A stretch of DNA of 46,169 bases. It comes from Acidimicrobiales bacterium. GTDB taxonomy: Bacteria; Actinomycetota; Acidimicrobiia; Acidimicrobiales; RAAP-2. Positions 16,272 to 24,600 of the stretch are shown here, one piece after another. The position numbers and the translations under genes were made by a program. The notes under the pieces were generated by a model, which did not search any database, had not been told where the DNA came from, and saw nothing but the letters and a program-made list of their open reading frames with translations. The stretch covers positions 1 through 46,169 of the forward strand of contig JADMIJ010000027.1 in assembly GCA_015478655.1 (NCBI GenBank). Direction: 5' to 3'. Every line of letters starts with the position of its first letter. Within the stretch, counting starts at the first letter, position 1.

Positions 16272-17954
16272 TTGCCCGCGCCCCGCTCTTCCTCGTCCCG
16301 CTCTGCCGCTTCCCGTTCTCGCTCGTCCCGTGCCGGCGGCGCGGCAACGCTGGTGGCCCGCGCCGTCACGCTCGACCGAGGTGGGCACACCGTCCTCGGT
16401 GGCGTCTCGCTGACGGTCGGGCCGCAGAGCCGCATCGGGATGATCGGGCCCAATGGCGTCGGGAAGTCCTCACTGCTCCAGGTGCTGGCGGGCGTCCTGG
16501 CACCCGGCGGCGGCGAGGTCGTGCGGGATCCGCCGTCGGCCACCATCGGCTACCTGGCTCAAGAGCACGATGTGCCTTCCGGGGTGACGGTGCGGGAGCT
16601 GTTGGCCCGCCAGGTGGGCGGAGCCGATGCGGAGGCAGAGTTGGCAGAGGCCGCTGCCGCCCTGGCCGGAGGTACCGCCCCGGCCGCCCTGCGCTACGAG
16701 GTGGCGCTCGAGCGCTTCAACCGGTTGGGTGTCGCCGACCTGGATGCCCGCATCGACGCCGTCCTCGATGACCTCGGTGTCGGGGCCGCCCTGGCCGGTC
16801 AGGAGGCGTCGACACTGTCGGGCGGTCAACAGGCCAAGGTGGCGCTGGCCAGCATCGAGCTCTCCCAGTTCGACATCACCCTGCTCGACGAGCCGACCAA
16901 CGACCTCGACTTCGGAGGCCTCGGGCGGCTCGAGGCGTGGTTGGCATCCCGGTCCGGAGGGATGGTCATCGTCTCTCACGATCGGGACTTCCTCGAGCGC
17001 GCGGTGACCTCGGTCCTCGAGCTCGACGAGCACAGCCGCACCGCCCAGGAGTACGGAGGGGGTTGGAGCGGTTACCAGGCGGAGCGGGCCAATGCCCGAC
17101 GTCACGCCACCGAGGCCTATGAGCGCTACGACCGCCGACGGAGCCAGCTCGAGCACCGGGCCGAGCAGCAGCGCCAGTGGGCCACGAGCGGGGTGCGGCG
17201 GGAGTCCCGCCACCCGACGGACAACGACAAGGCCCAGCGAGACTTTCGGATCAACCGCACCGAGAAGTTGGCCGCCAAGGCCCGCCAGACCGATCGGGCC
17301 CGGGCGGCCCTCGTAACGGTCGACAAGCCCTGGGAGGGGTGGGACCTCAGGTTCACGATCGAGGAGGCTCCGCGTGCCGGTGCCGTGGTGGCCCGGCTCA
17401 GCAACGCCGTGATCGAACGGGGCACGTTCCGGATGGGGCCGATCGATCTGCAGATCGATTGGGGAGATCGGATGGCCCTGACCGGGGCCAACGGCACGGG
17501 AAAGACCTCACTGGTGGCCGCGCTGCTCGGCACCCTCCCTCTGGCCAGCGGTCAGCGATGGATCGGGCCCAGCGTGGTGGTCGGGGAGCTGGGCCAGGAC
17601 CGCCGGGCCCTGCGCGGCCACCACGACGTGGTTCGCACGGTGATGGACCGCTGCGGCCTGAAGCAGTCCGAGGCCAGGTCGCTCCTGGCCAAGTTCGGGT
17701 TGGGTGCCGATCTCGTCGTCCGGGCCGCCGAGTCATTGTCACCGGGGGAGCGGACCCGGGCGGAACTGGCCATGTTCCAGGCCCTCGGGGTCAACTTCCT
17801 GGTGTTGGACGAGCCGACCAACCACCTCGACCTCCCGGCCATCGAACAGTTGGAGGCGGCGCTGGCCGGATTCGGGGGCACCCTGCTGCTGGTCTCGCAT
17901 GACCGGCAACTCCTCGATTCCGTCGACGTCACCCGTTCGCTGGAACTGACGTGA
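16272..17954 (+). CDS. ABC-F family ATPase, probable ribosome-associated factor, 560 aa
   Basis: Two ABC domains in one chain with no membrane part. Domain 1 has GPNGVGKSS (59-67), LSGGQQAKVALASIELSQ and ITLLDEPTNDLD. Domain 2 has GANGTGKTSL, LSPGERTRAELAMFQAL and FLVLDEPTNHLD. The linker between them (about residues 260-350) is rich in Arg, Ala and Gln and helical, as in ABC-F proteins that reach the ribosomal exit-site region and peptidyl-transferase centre. Roles include rescue of stalled ribosomes and protection from antibiotics; which applies is unknown. TTG 16272 is preferred because GGAGG lies 6 bases before it. The first ~22 residues are a Ser/Arg-rich extension. Confidence 0.88.
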   Translation: MPAPRSSSSRSAASRSRSSRAGGAATLVARAVTLDRGGHTVLGGVSLTVGPQSRIGMIGPNGVGKSSLLQVLAGVLAPGGGEVVRDPPSATIGYLAQEHDVPSGVTVRELLARQVGGADAEAELAEAAAALAGGTAPAALRYEVALERFNRLGVADLDARIDAVLDDLGVGAALAGQEASTLSGGQQAKVALASIELSQFDITLLDEPTNDLDFGGLGRLEAWLASRSGGMVIVSHDRDFLERAVTSVLELDEHSRTAQEYGGGWSGYQAERANARRHATEAYERYDRRRSQLEHRAEQQRQWATSGVRRESRHPTDNDKAQRDFRINRTEKLAAKARQTDRARAALVTVDKPWEGWDLRFTIEEAPRAGAVVARLSNAVIERGTFRMGPIDLQIDWGDRMALTGANGTGKTSLVAALLGTLPLASGQRWIGPSVVVGELGQDRRALRGHHDVVRTVMDRCGLKQSEARSLLAKFGLGADLVVRAAESLSPGERTRAELAMFQALGVNFLVLDEPTNHLDLPAIEQLEAALAGFGGTLLLVSHDRQLLDSVDVTRSLELT

Positions 17955-17999
17955 TGGAGCCCGCTTCACTCCGCTGAGCCGATGGCGCCCAGCTCCGGC

Positions 18000-19259
18000 T
18001 CACCCGGCCCTGGTGAAGATGTCCGTGCCGAAGGTCGCACTCGTCGTCTTGGCCTGGCCCAGCTTGGTGAGGCCGAAGAGGTCCTCGATGGTGGCGAGCG
18101 TCGAGTAGTGGTTGTAGGGCACGTCGGTCGTCGTGCCGTCCTTGATGAAAGGGGAGATCAGCACGGTGCCCGTGCGGCCGCCGCCCGGCCCGGACAGCCC
18201 TGGGCTGGCCGCCGCCGGCCCGGGTGTCTGGTTGCAGCACGAGGTGGCGTCGGCGGTGACCGACTCGTCGAAGGTGACCTCCAGCAGTCCGTCCTTCTTG
18301 AACGCGGGCGAGCCGGTGATGAGCGGGACCCAGGTCTTGAGGAATGTGTCGATGTTGGCGAAGGCCGACGGGGATGCATGTTGATTCACGCACGGAGCAT
18401 CGTGGCCGTCATTGCAGAGGTTGGGGGAGACGAAGCTCAGGTTGGGAGTGGTCGATGCCGACTTGAGATCGGTGGCCAACCCGGTGACCCCGGTCGGGGT
18501 GCCGGAGGGGAGGGCGCCGGTGGCCGTACCGAGCGGGACGACGGTGGAATCGCACAGCGACGGGTTGTCGATGATCGAGTGGAAGTAGACGAACGGGTTG
18601 TGGCGGGTGGCATACCCGTCGCCCGGCACGGCGGCCTGGGTTCTGTCAGCCGTCTCGACGGCCGGGTGGCCACAGACGGCCGCTTCACGTGCGGGGATGT
18701 TCCCCATGTCCTCCATGTAGCCCTTCCAGGTGAGGTGGGCCTGGTTCAACTGGTTGGCCACCGTGGTGACCGCGGGCGGGAAGACACAGCCCGAATCGCT
18801 GATCTGGCCATCGGGAGACACAGTGGCCGTCGCCGGGAAGTCGCCGAACACCTGGCAGTCCGCCTGGTTGAGGGGATTGGGGGCCTGGCCGGAGATGAGT
18901 CCGATGTAGTTGCCGTTGGAGAAGTGCCCGATCCCGTAGTAGTTGGTCAGCAGGGCCCCGGAGGCGGGCAGGGTGGTCGCAAGATAGGGGTCCGCAGAGG
19001 GGCTGCCGAACGTGGCGTCGAAGCCCTCGTTCTCCAGCAGGATGACGAAGACGTGGTGGATGCCGGGGAGTCCCGTCGTCGAGGCGTTCCCGGACGGGGG
19101 CGGCTGGCTGGCCGCGGTGGTCGATGAGGACGTCGTACTCCCCGACGAGCATGCCGCCGTCAGCACGGCGAGGGCCGCCACCAGGGCAATCGCCGCCGGA
19201 GCCGGGAGCGTATGCCGGTGACGGTCAACCCGGCCGACTGATCGAGGGCGAGTGGTCAT
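18000..19259 (-). CDS. Phosphoesterase-family lipoprotein (phospholipase C/acid phosphatase-like), 419 aa
   Basis: A basic N-terminus, hydrophobic stretch and lipobox LTAAC (Cys37) predict export and lipid anchoring, followed by a Ser/Thr-rich linker. The catalytic domain starts HHVFVILLENEGFDATFG (N-x-E-F metal/nucleophile region) and continues GALLTNYYGIGHFSNGNYIG, HNPFVYFHSIIDN, LLEVTFDESVTADATSCC and NHYSTLATIEDLFGL, as in the phosphoesterase family that includes phospholipase C and AcpA-type phosphatases. It should hydrolyse a phosphate ester at the outer face of the cell membrane. It is convergent with the ABC-F gene, with 45 bases between stops. Confidence 0.87.
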   Translation of the reverse strand: MTTRPRSVGRVDRHRHTLPAPAAIALVAALAVLTAACSSGSTTSSSTTAASQPPPSGNASTTGLPGIHHVFVILLENEGFDATFGSPSADPYLATTLPASGALLTNYYGIGHFSNGNYIGLISGQAPNPLNQADCQVFGDFPATATVSPDGQISDSGCVFPPAVTTVANQLNQAHLTWKGYMEDMGNIPAREAAVCGHPAVETADRTQAAVPGDGYATRHNPFVYFHSIIDNPSLCDSTVVPLGTATGALPSGTPTGVTGLATDLKSASTTPNLSFVSPNLCNDGHDAPCVNQHASPSAFANIDTFLKTWVPLITGSPAFKKDGLLEVTFDESVTADATSCCNQTPGPAAASPGLSGPGGGRTGTVLISPFIKDGTTTDVPYNHYSTLATIEDLFGLTKLGQAKTTSATFGTDIFTRAG

Positions 19260-19418
19260 ACGGTGTTTCTACTCGATGCGGACCGCAAGCCGTCGAAACC
19301 GACCGGTCCGATTCGGGGGACGTGCCACCCTCGGCTCCGCCCGGTGCCGAGGTGTCCCGGTGCTCCCTCGGGGGGCCGATACACTCGGGCTGGTTCGCCG
19401 AGATCCCGGAGGCATCAC

Positions 19419-19616
19419 GTGAAGATTGTTGTCGACTTCGACGAGTGCGCCAGCAACGCTGTCTGCATGGGAATCGCCCCCGAGGTCTTCGAGGTACGTG
19501 ATGACGGGTTTCTCTACGTCCTGAACGAGCACCCCGGCGAGGAGCTGCGCGAGAAGGTGCGCCAGGCCGCCAACGGCTGTCCGACGGGTGCGATCACCAT
19601 CGTCGAAGACGAGTAA
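19419..19616 (+). CDS. Ferredoxin, probably [3Fe-4S], 65 aa
   Basis: The sequence VVDFDECASNAVCMGIAPEV with a later NGCPTGAI has three Cys (10, 16 and the CP Cys); Asn13 replaces the second Cys of a 4Fe-4S set, so a 3Fe-4S cluster is expected. Such small ferredoxins usually feed electrons to cytochrome P450s in actinobacteria; no P450 lies in this window. GTG at 19419 is chosen by the GGAGG at 19408-19412 and family length. It is followed 8 bases later by the gltX start, so the two may be co-transcribed, possibly by chance of position. Confidence 0.9.
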   Translation: MKIVVDFDECASNAVCMGIAPEVFEVRDDGFLYVLNEHPGEELREKVRQAANGCPTGAITIVEDE

Positions 19617-19623
19617 CCGAGGC

Positions 19624-21108
19624 GTGCCCGGGGCCGTCCCGAGGGTCCGCTTCGCTCCGTCGCCCACCGGCTATTTCCACGTCGGCAGCGCCCGCACCGC
19701 GTTGTTCAACTGGCTGGTGGCCCGCCAGTCCGGCGGCACCTTCGTGCTCCGCATCGAGGACACCGACACCGATCGCAACCGCGAGGAGTGGGTGGACGGG
19801 ATCATGTCGGCGCTGCACTGGCTGCGCATGGACCCCGACGAAGGGCCGTACCGGCAGTCGCTGCGCACCGAGCGCCACCACCAGGCCATCGATGTCCTCT
19901 GGGCCGGCGGGTTCCTCTATGCCTGCGACTGCACCCGCGAGCAGATCGAGGCCAGAAACAAGGAGCGCGGCATCAAGACTCCCGGATACGACGGCTTCTG
20001 CCGTGACCGGCGACTGCCGCGGGGTGACGGAAGGGCCCTTCGCTTCCGGACACCGGACGTCGGGATCACCACCGTTCACGACGTGGTCCGTGGTGATGTC
20101 GAGTTCCCCAACGCGGCGATGGACGATTTCGTGGCCGTGAAGGCAGACGGGGCGCCCCTGTTCGTGTTGGCCAATGTGGTCGACGACATCGACATGGCCA
20201 TCACCCACGTGATCCGGGGCGAGGACCTGTTGCCCACGACCCCGAGGGGCGTTCTGGCCTGGGAGGCACTGCGGTCCATGGGTTGGATGACCGACGGTTC
20301 CACGGGAACCGGCGCCCAACCGGCGCCCGACCTCCCGGTGTTCGCCCACCTGCCCATGCTGGTCAATGAGCAGCGGAAGAAACTGTCCAAGCGGCGGGAT
20401 CCGGTGGCGGTCGAGTCCTACCGGGACCGGGGCTATCTACCCGATGCGTTTCTCAACTACCTGGGGCTGCTCGGATGGAGCCCACCGGGCGGGGAGGAGT
20501 TGTTCGACGTCAACCAGATGGTGCAGTGGTTCCGGCTGGAGGATGTCAACCACTCGCCGGCCTTCTTCGACGTGGTCAAGCTGACCCACATGAACGGCGA
20601 GTACATCCGGGCCATGCCGCTCGAGGCGTTCATCGAGGCCTGCCGGCCGTGGCTGAGCGGAGCCAACGCCCCGTGGCCCGACGGCAACTTCGATGAGGTC
20701 GTGTTCTCAACACTGGCCCCACTGGTACAAGAGCGGGTGTCCGTCCTCGACGAGGTGCCGGCCATGGTCGACTTCATGTTCCTCGACGAGCCGATCATCG
20801 ACGAGGACTCGTGGACCAGAGCCGTGGCCAACGACGAGCTGGCCGGTGCCGTCCTGTCCGGGGCCCTCGAGGCCTACGGAGGTCTGACCGGCAACTGGAC
20901 CCGCGACGCGCTGCACGCGGCCACGGTGGCCATCGGCGAAGGCGTGGGCCGGAAGCTGGGCAAGGCGCAGGCGCCCATCCGGGTGGCGATCACCGGTCGC
21001 AGGATCGGCCCACCGCTGTTCGAGGCACTGGAGTTGATGGGCCCGGACCGGACCCTGGCCCGACTGCGGGACGCCCTCGGCCGCGGTGACACCGGGCCGG
21101 GGTCGTGA
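19624..21108 (+). CDS. gltX: Glutamyl-tRNA synthetase, 494 aa
   Basis: Class I synthetase with the opening VRFAPSPTGYFHVGSARTAL, where HVGS stands for HIGH, and the KMSKS loop as KKLSKRRDP (about residue 253). The zinc-binding-like segment is YACDCTREQIEARNKERG...GFC. The C-terminal helical domain binds the anticodon. It charges tRNA-Glu, and in bacteria lacking GlnRS also tRNA-Gln; both cognate tRNA genes lie about 3 kb downstream. GTG 19624 is chosen because family proteins start just before the first strand; the upstream ORF codons overlap the ferredoxin gene. Confidence 0.93.
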   Translation: MPGAVPRVRFAPSPTGYFHVGSARTALFNWLVARQSGGTFVLRIEDTDTDRNREEWVDGIMSALHWLRMDPDEGPYRQSLRTERHHQAIDVLWAGGFLYACDCTREQIEARNKERGIKTPGYDGFCRDRRLPRGDGRALRFRTPDVGITTVHDVVRGDVEFPNAAMDDFVAVKADGAPLFVLANVVDDIDMAITHVIRGEDLLPTTPRGVLAWEALRSMGWMTDGSTGTGAQPAPDLPVFAHLPMLVNEQRKKLSKRRDPVAVESYRDRGYLPDAFLNYLGLLGWSPPGGEELFDVNQMVQWFRLEDVNHSPAFFDVVKLTHMNGEYIRAMPLEAFIEACRPWLSGANAPWPDGNFDEVVFSTLAPLVQERVSVLDEVPAMVDFMFLDEPIIDEDSWTRAVANDELAGAVLSGALEAYGGLTGNWTRDALHAATVAIGEGVGRKLGKAQAPIRVAITGRRIGPPLFEALELMGPDRTLARLRDALGRGDTGPGS

Positions 21109-21151
21109 TGACCCAAGCAGCCCCTCTCCAGACCGACGTGTTCTGAGCCCG

Positions 21152-21799
21152 GTGGGCCTACTCGCCACGCTGACCGGACTGCGCCTGTTCCGGTTCATCC
21201 TGCGGATCGTCACCTTGGCCGTGGCCGCCGTGCTCATCTACCTGGCGGTCACCGCCGTGCAGGTGTGGCTGACCGGACGCCGGTACGAGCCGCGGTCGGC
21301 GGGGGCCATCGTGGTCATGGGGGCGGCCCAGTACAACGGGGTGGCCTCGCCGGACCTGGCCTCCCGTCTCGATGAGGCCGAAGCCCTCTGGCGCCAGCAC
21401 TACGCCGCCGCCATCATGGTCACGGGCTCGAAGAAGAAAGGTGACCGGTACACCGAGGCGCAAGCCTCGGCCCGCTACCTCCTGGCGGCCGGCGTGCCCG
21501 GTCGTGACATCTTCGAATCGGGGGGCAGCGACTCGTGGGAGAGCCTCTCGCTGGCGGCTCCCGCCCTGCGATCCCGGGGGGGCGGTACCGTGCTGATCGT
21601 GACCGATCCGTTCCACGAAGCCCGCAGCCTGGCCATCGCCTCATCGCTGGGGCTGCACGCCTACCCGACGCCCACCCGGTCATCGCCGATCCGCGGTCTG
21701 TCCACCGTCCCCTACTACGCCAAGGAGACGGTCGGAGTAGCTCTGGGTCGGATCATCGGGTACGACCATCTGAGTCAGCTGCACACCTCGTTCGGATGA
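21152..21799 (+). CDS. DUF218 (YdcF/SanA-like) membrane protein, 215 aa
   Basis: One N-terminal membrane helix (FILRIVTLAVAAVLIYLAVTA) is followed by a DUF218 domain: GAIVVMGAAQYNGVASPDLA, RLDEAEALWRQH, IMVTGSKKKGDRYTEA, SGGSDSWESLSLAAPAL and VLIVTDPFHEARSLAIA. DUF218 proteins such as SanA and ElyC act in cell-envelope integrity or lipid-carrier metabolism by unknown chemistry. The start is uncertain: GTG 21152 gives a compact protein just before the helix, while GTG 21086 would overlap gltX by 23 bases. It is probably in the gltX transcript. Confidence 0.82.
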   Translation: MGLLATLTGLRLFRFILRIVTLAVAAVLIYLAVTAVQVWLTGRRYEPRSAGAIVVMGAAQYNGVASPDLASRLDEAEALWRQHYAAAIMVTGSKKKGDRYTEAQASARYLLAAGVPGRDIFESGGSDSWESLSLAAPALRSRGGGTVLIVTDPFHEARSLAIASSLGLHAYPTPTRSSPIRGLSTVPYYAKETVGVALGRIIGYDHLSQLHTSFG

Positions 21800-21854
21800 C
21801 CGGGCACCATCGACCGATGGGCCGGATCCGGGACCCAGTCGCCCCGGGCAACCG

Positions 21855-23414
21855 ATGAACCGCAACGTCCTGTTCATCACCGTGGACCAGTGGCGCGGCG
21901 ACAGCCTCTCAGCGCTCGGTCATCCGGTCCTGACCACCCCGGCGCTCGACTGGCTGGCCGCCCAGGGCACGCTGTTCGCCAACCACTGGGCCAACGCGGC
22001 GCCGTGCGGTCCCTCCCGGGCGTGCCTCTACACCGGCACCTATCTGCACCACAACCGATCGGTGAACAACGGGACCCCACTCGACGCCCGTTTCACCAAC
22101 GTGGCCCTGCTGGCCCGCGCCGCCGGCTACGACCCGGTGCTGTTCGGATACACCGACACCAGTCTCGACCCCCGGACGCTTCCTGCGGCCGACCCTCGGC
22201 TGCGCTCCTACGAGGAGGTTCTCCCCGGCTTCCGACCGGTGGTTCACGATCCGTGGGAGGCCGGCAGCCAGCAATGGGGTCGGTGGTTGGCCGCACAGGG
22301 GGTCGATGTCCCGGCCAATCCCCATGAGCTGTACCGGCCGATGCCCGGCTTCCCCGGTGCGGACCGGCACGGCTCCACATGGGCGCCCGCCCGGTTCGCG
22401 GCCGAACAGTCGGAGACGGCATTTCTGGTGGACGCCCTCACCGCCTGGCTCGACGAACACGGGGACGAGCCGTTCTTCATCCACGCCTCGTTCATCCGCC
22501 CCCATCCACCACGTCGCAATCCCCTGGGCTACCACGACATCTACGACGCCGACGACATGCCGCCGTTCATCGCCGCCCCGACCAAGGCCGAGGAGGCAGC
22601 CGCCCACCCGCTCAACGAGATCCTCATGTATCTTCCCCACGCAGGCTCGCCGGAGGACGAGCGGGAGCGTCGTCAGATGCGAGCCACCTACCACGGGGCG
22701 CAAAAAGAGGTGGATGACCAACTGGCTCGACTGTTCGCCCAGCTCGACTCGTCGGGCCTGGCGGATTCCACGCTGGTGGTGCTCACGAGCGACCACGGGG
22801 AGATGGGCGGCGACCACTGGCTGTTCGAGAAGCTGGGCTATTGGGACGAGTCGTTCCACGTCCCACTCATCATCCGCGATCCCGACCCGGGGGCGAGCGC
22901 CACCCGGGGCCGGGTGGTGGAGTCCTTCACGGAATCGGTGGATGTCCTTCCAACCATCTGCCAGTGGTTGGGCATCGAGGTGCCCTTGCAGGCCGACGGT
23001 TTCGCCCTGCAGCCGTTCATCACCGGGGACGGCCTCTCCGACGGGCAGGCTCCGGATCACTGGCGCACCGAGGCCCACTGGAGTTGGAACTTCTCCAATC
23101 CCGTCACCAGGGCGGCCGAGCGGCATCTCGGCCTTCCCATGGCGCACTGCGCCCTCGATGTGATTCGGGGACTTGACGTCAAGTACGTGCAATTTGCCGC
23201 CGAACCCGACGTGCTGCCGCCGCTGCTCTTCGATCTCGTCACAGACCCCGGACAAGTTCATGACCTGGTGCAGGCGGGCAGCTCCTCCGAGCTGGGCTGG
23301 CAGGCCGCCCAGCAGCTGGTGCGGTGGCGGATGCGCAACGATGATCGCACGCTGGCCGGCACCATGGTGACCGCCTCCGACGGCGCCGTGGCCCTTCGAG
23401 ACCAATGGCGTTGA
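21855..23414 (+). CDS. Phosphonate monoester hydrolase / phosphodiesterase (formylglycine enzyme), 519 aa
   Basis: Active-site CGPSR (Cys51-Arg55) in NHWANAAPCGPSRACLYTG, plus NRSVNNGTPLDARFTNVALL and GYDPVLFGYTDTSLDPR, match phosphonate monoester hydrolases of the alkaline-phosphatase superfamily far better than sulfatases. Metal ligands are in LFITVDQWRGD and LTSDHGEMGGDHW. The enzyme cleaves phosphonate monoesters and phosphodiesters after its Cys is oxidised to formylglycine. The convergent neighbour is a phosphonatase-like HAD, which strengthens a phosphonate role. Start is ATG 21855, the first codon of the conserved NVLFITVDQWR strand. Confidence 0.9.
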   Translation: MNRNVLFITVDQWRGDSLSALGHPVLTTPALDWLAAQGTLFANHWANAAPCGPSRACLYTGTYLHHNRSVNNGTPLDARFTNVALLARAAGYDPVLFGYTDTSLDPRTLPAADPRLRSYEEVLPGFRPVVHDPWEAGSQQWGRWLAAQGVDVPANPHELYRPMPGFPGADRHGSTWAPARFAAEQSETAFLVDALTAWLDEHGDEPFFIHASFIRPHPPRRNPLGYHDIYDADDMPPFIAAPTKAEEAAAHPLNEILMYLPHAGSPEDERERRQMRATYHGAQKEVDDQLARLFAQLDSSGLADSTLVVLTSDHGEMGGDHWLFEKLGYWDESFHVPLIIRDPDPGASATRGRVVESFTESVDVLPTICQWLGIEVPLQADGFALQPFITGDGLSDGQAPDHWRTEAHWSWNFSNPVTRAAERHLGLPMAHCALDVIRGLDVKYVQFAAEPDVLPPLLFDLVTDPGQVHDLVQAGSSSELGWQAAQQLVRWRMRNDDRTLAGTMVTASDGAVALRDQWR

Positions 23415-23437
23415 AGGGTTGGGCGGCTGTGGCCTGA

Positions 23438-24136
23438 TCAGGTTTGCGCTGCGCCCGCTCGGGAGAGCAGCAACGCAGGAAGATCCGCCACCGAATCGAT
23501 GATGTGGGTGTGGGGCACCGATGTCAGGTCGGAGCGTGAGTGGGCGCCGGTGAGCACGCCGATCACCATCGAGGCTCCGGACCGGCTTCCGGCCACCAGA
23601 TCGCTGTCGGTATCGCCGACGACCGCCACTTCAGCCACATCGTCGATGCGAAGGCGGAGCACCGCAGTCAAGATCATGTCGGGCCACGGGCGACCGCGCC
23701 CGGCATCCGCCGGAGAAAGGGCAAGATCGATCATGCCCTTCCAGTCCAGCACGGAGACGATGTGTTCTCGGGTGGCGGGGGAGAAGCCGGTGGTCAGGCA
23801 GATCCGCATCCCGGCCGCTCGGAGCTGGGCGAAGGCGGATTCGGTCCCCGGGATGGGCGCGACCTCCCCCCGATCCACCGCTTGATCGAATGCCCGCTCG
23901 AACTCGGCGTTGGCCTGCTCGGCCCGGTGACGGTCGCCCTCCAGCAACTCAGTGAAGACGGCGATCTTGGATTGGCCCATCGTCCGGCGCACGTATTCCT
24001 GCGGGTCTCGCCTCAAGCTGCCGGCAGTGAGGCCGACGGCGTCGAGGGCCTGCTGGAATGCCTCCTCGACCGCTCCGTCATCCGAGACGGTGGTGCCCGC
24101 CATATCCAGGGCCACCAGTCGTATCGGGGTGCTCAT
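23438..24136 (-). CDS. Phosphonatase-like HAD-family hydrolase, 232 aa
   Basis: The HAD nucleophile motif is LVALDMAGTTVSDDG (Asp11, Ala13, Gly14, Thr15); DMAGT, with Ala at +2, is typical of phosphonoacetaldehyde hydrolase and its relatives. The cap region is QEYVRRTMGQSKIAVFTELL, then CLTTGFSPATREHIV (motif II Thr), GRGRPWPDMI (motif III region) and EVAVVGDTDSDLVAGSRSG (acidic motif IV). It likely cleaves a C-P bond or a phosphate monoester. Stops of this gene and the phosphonate monoester hydrolase are 23 bases apart, tail to tail. The Met at 24136 is preferred over one six codons upstream. Confidence 0.85.
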   Translation of the reverse strand: MSTPIRLVALDMAGTTVSDDGAVEEAFQQALDAVGLTAGSLRRDPQEYVRRTMGQSKIAVFTELLEGDRHRAEQANAEFERAFDQAVDRGEVAPIPGTESAFAQLRAAGMRICLTTGFSPATREHIVSVLDWKGMIDLALSPADAGRGRPWPDMILTAVLRLRIDDVAEVAVVGDTDSDLVAGSRSGASMVIGVLTGAHSRSDLTSVPHTHIIDSVADLPALLLSRAGAAQT

Positions 24137-24177
24137 GCCGGTACATCTTCCCATGGCCCTTGGACGAGCCCTACGGA

Positions 24178-24207
24178 CTCACAGCTACGAGGGACCTCAG
24201 CTGTGAG
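24178..24207. repeat. 9-bp perfect inverted repeat upstream of the phosphonatase-like gene
   Basis: Arms CTCACAGCT (24178-24186) and AGCTGTGAG (24199-24207) flank a 12-base spacer, 41 bases before the phosphonatase-like start. It could be an operator or the stem of a leader RNA. The interval 24137-24360 otherwise holds only a TAAATT (24341-24346) that may be the -10 of the tRNA genes. Confidence 0.35.
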
Positions 24208-24360
24208 AAGGACGTGAGGACCGGACCATCGAGTGACCCCTTCAGGCAGTTCGACGATCGCACCGATGGATCGTGGAGAGGCCCAGTGGACCGGCCGGCA
24301 GCTACCTAATCAAGAAGTTTCTCGGGCGGCCCAGGTCGGCTAAATTGACGGTTCGCCCAT

Positions 24361-24433
24361 TCGGGGGTGGCGCAACTGGCAGCGCGCATGATTCTGGTTC
24401 ATGAGGTTGGAGGTTCGAGCCCTCCCCCCCGAG
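24361..24433 (+). tRNA. tRNA-Gln (anticodon CUG)
   Basis: Complete cloverleaf by eye: acceptor 24361-24367 with 24426-24432 (7 pairs), D-stem GCGC/GCGC, anticodon stem CATGA/TCATG with loop TTCTGGT (anticodon CTG, 24394-24396), variable loop AGGTT, T-stem GGAGG/CCTCC with loop TTCGAGC, discriminator G. The CCA end is not encoded. It reads CAG codons. Confidence 0.95.
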
Positions 24434-24524
24434 CGCACACGGTGCTCCATCCCCGGGGCCCTGTGGCACATGTGCTCTGAAAAGGGCAAACAAGGGTCCA
24501 TTTCTTCGGAGATGACCAATCTAG

Positions 24525-24600
24525 GGTCCCATCGTCTAGAGGCCTAGGACACCACCCTCTCAAGGTGGAGACACGGGTTCGAACCCCGTTGGGACTGCCA
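24525..24600 (+). tRNA. tRNA-Glu (anticodon CUC)
   Basis: Acceptor GGTCCCA pairs with TGGGACT (one G-U at the end). The anticodon stem is CCACC/GGTGG with loop CTCTCAA (anticodon CTC), the T-arm is ACGGGTTCGAACCCCGT, the discriminator G, and CCA is encoded (24598-24600). The serine recombinase gene on the other strand ends inside it, and the 3' half resembles 37945-37972, so this tRNA is the likely integration target. Confidence 0.95.
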
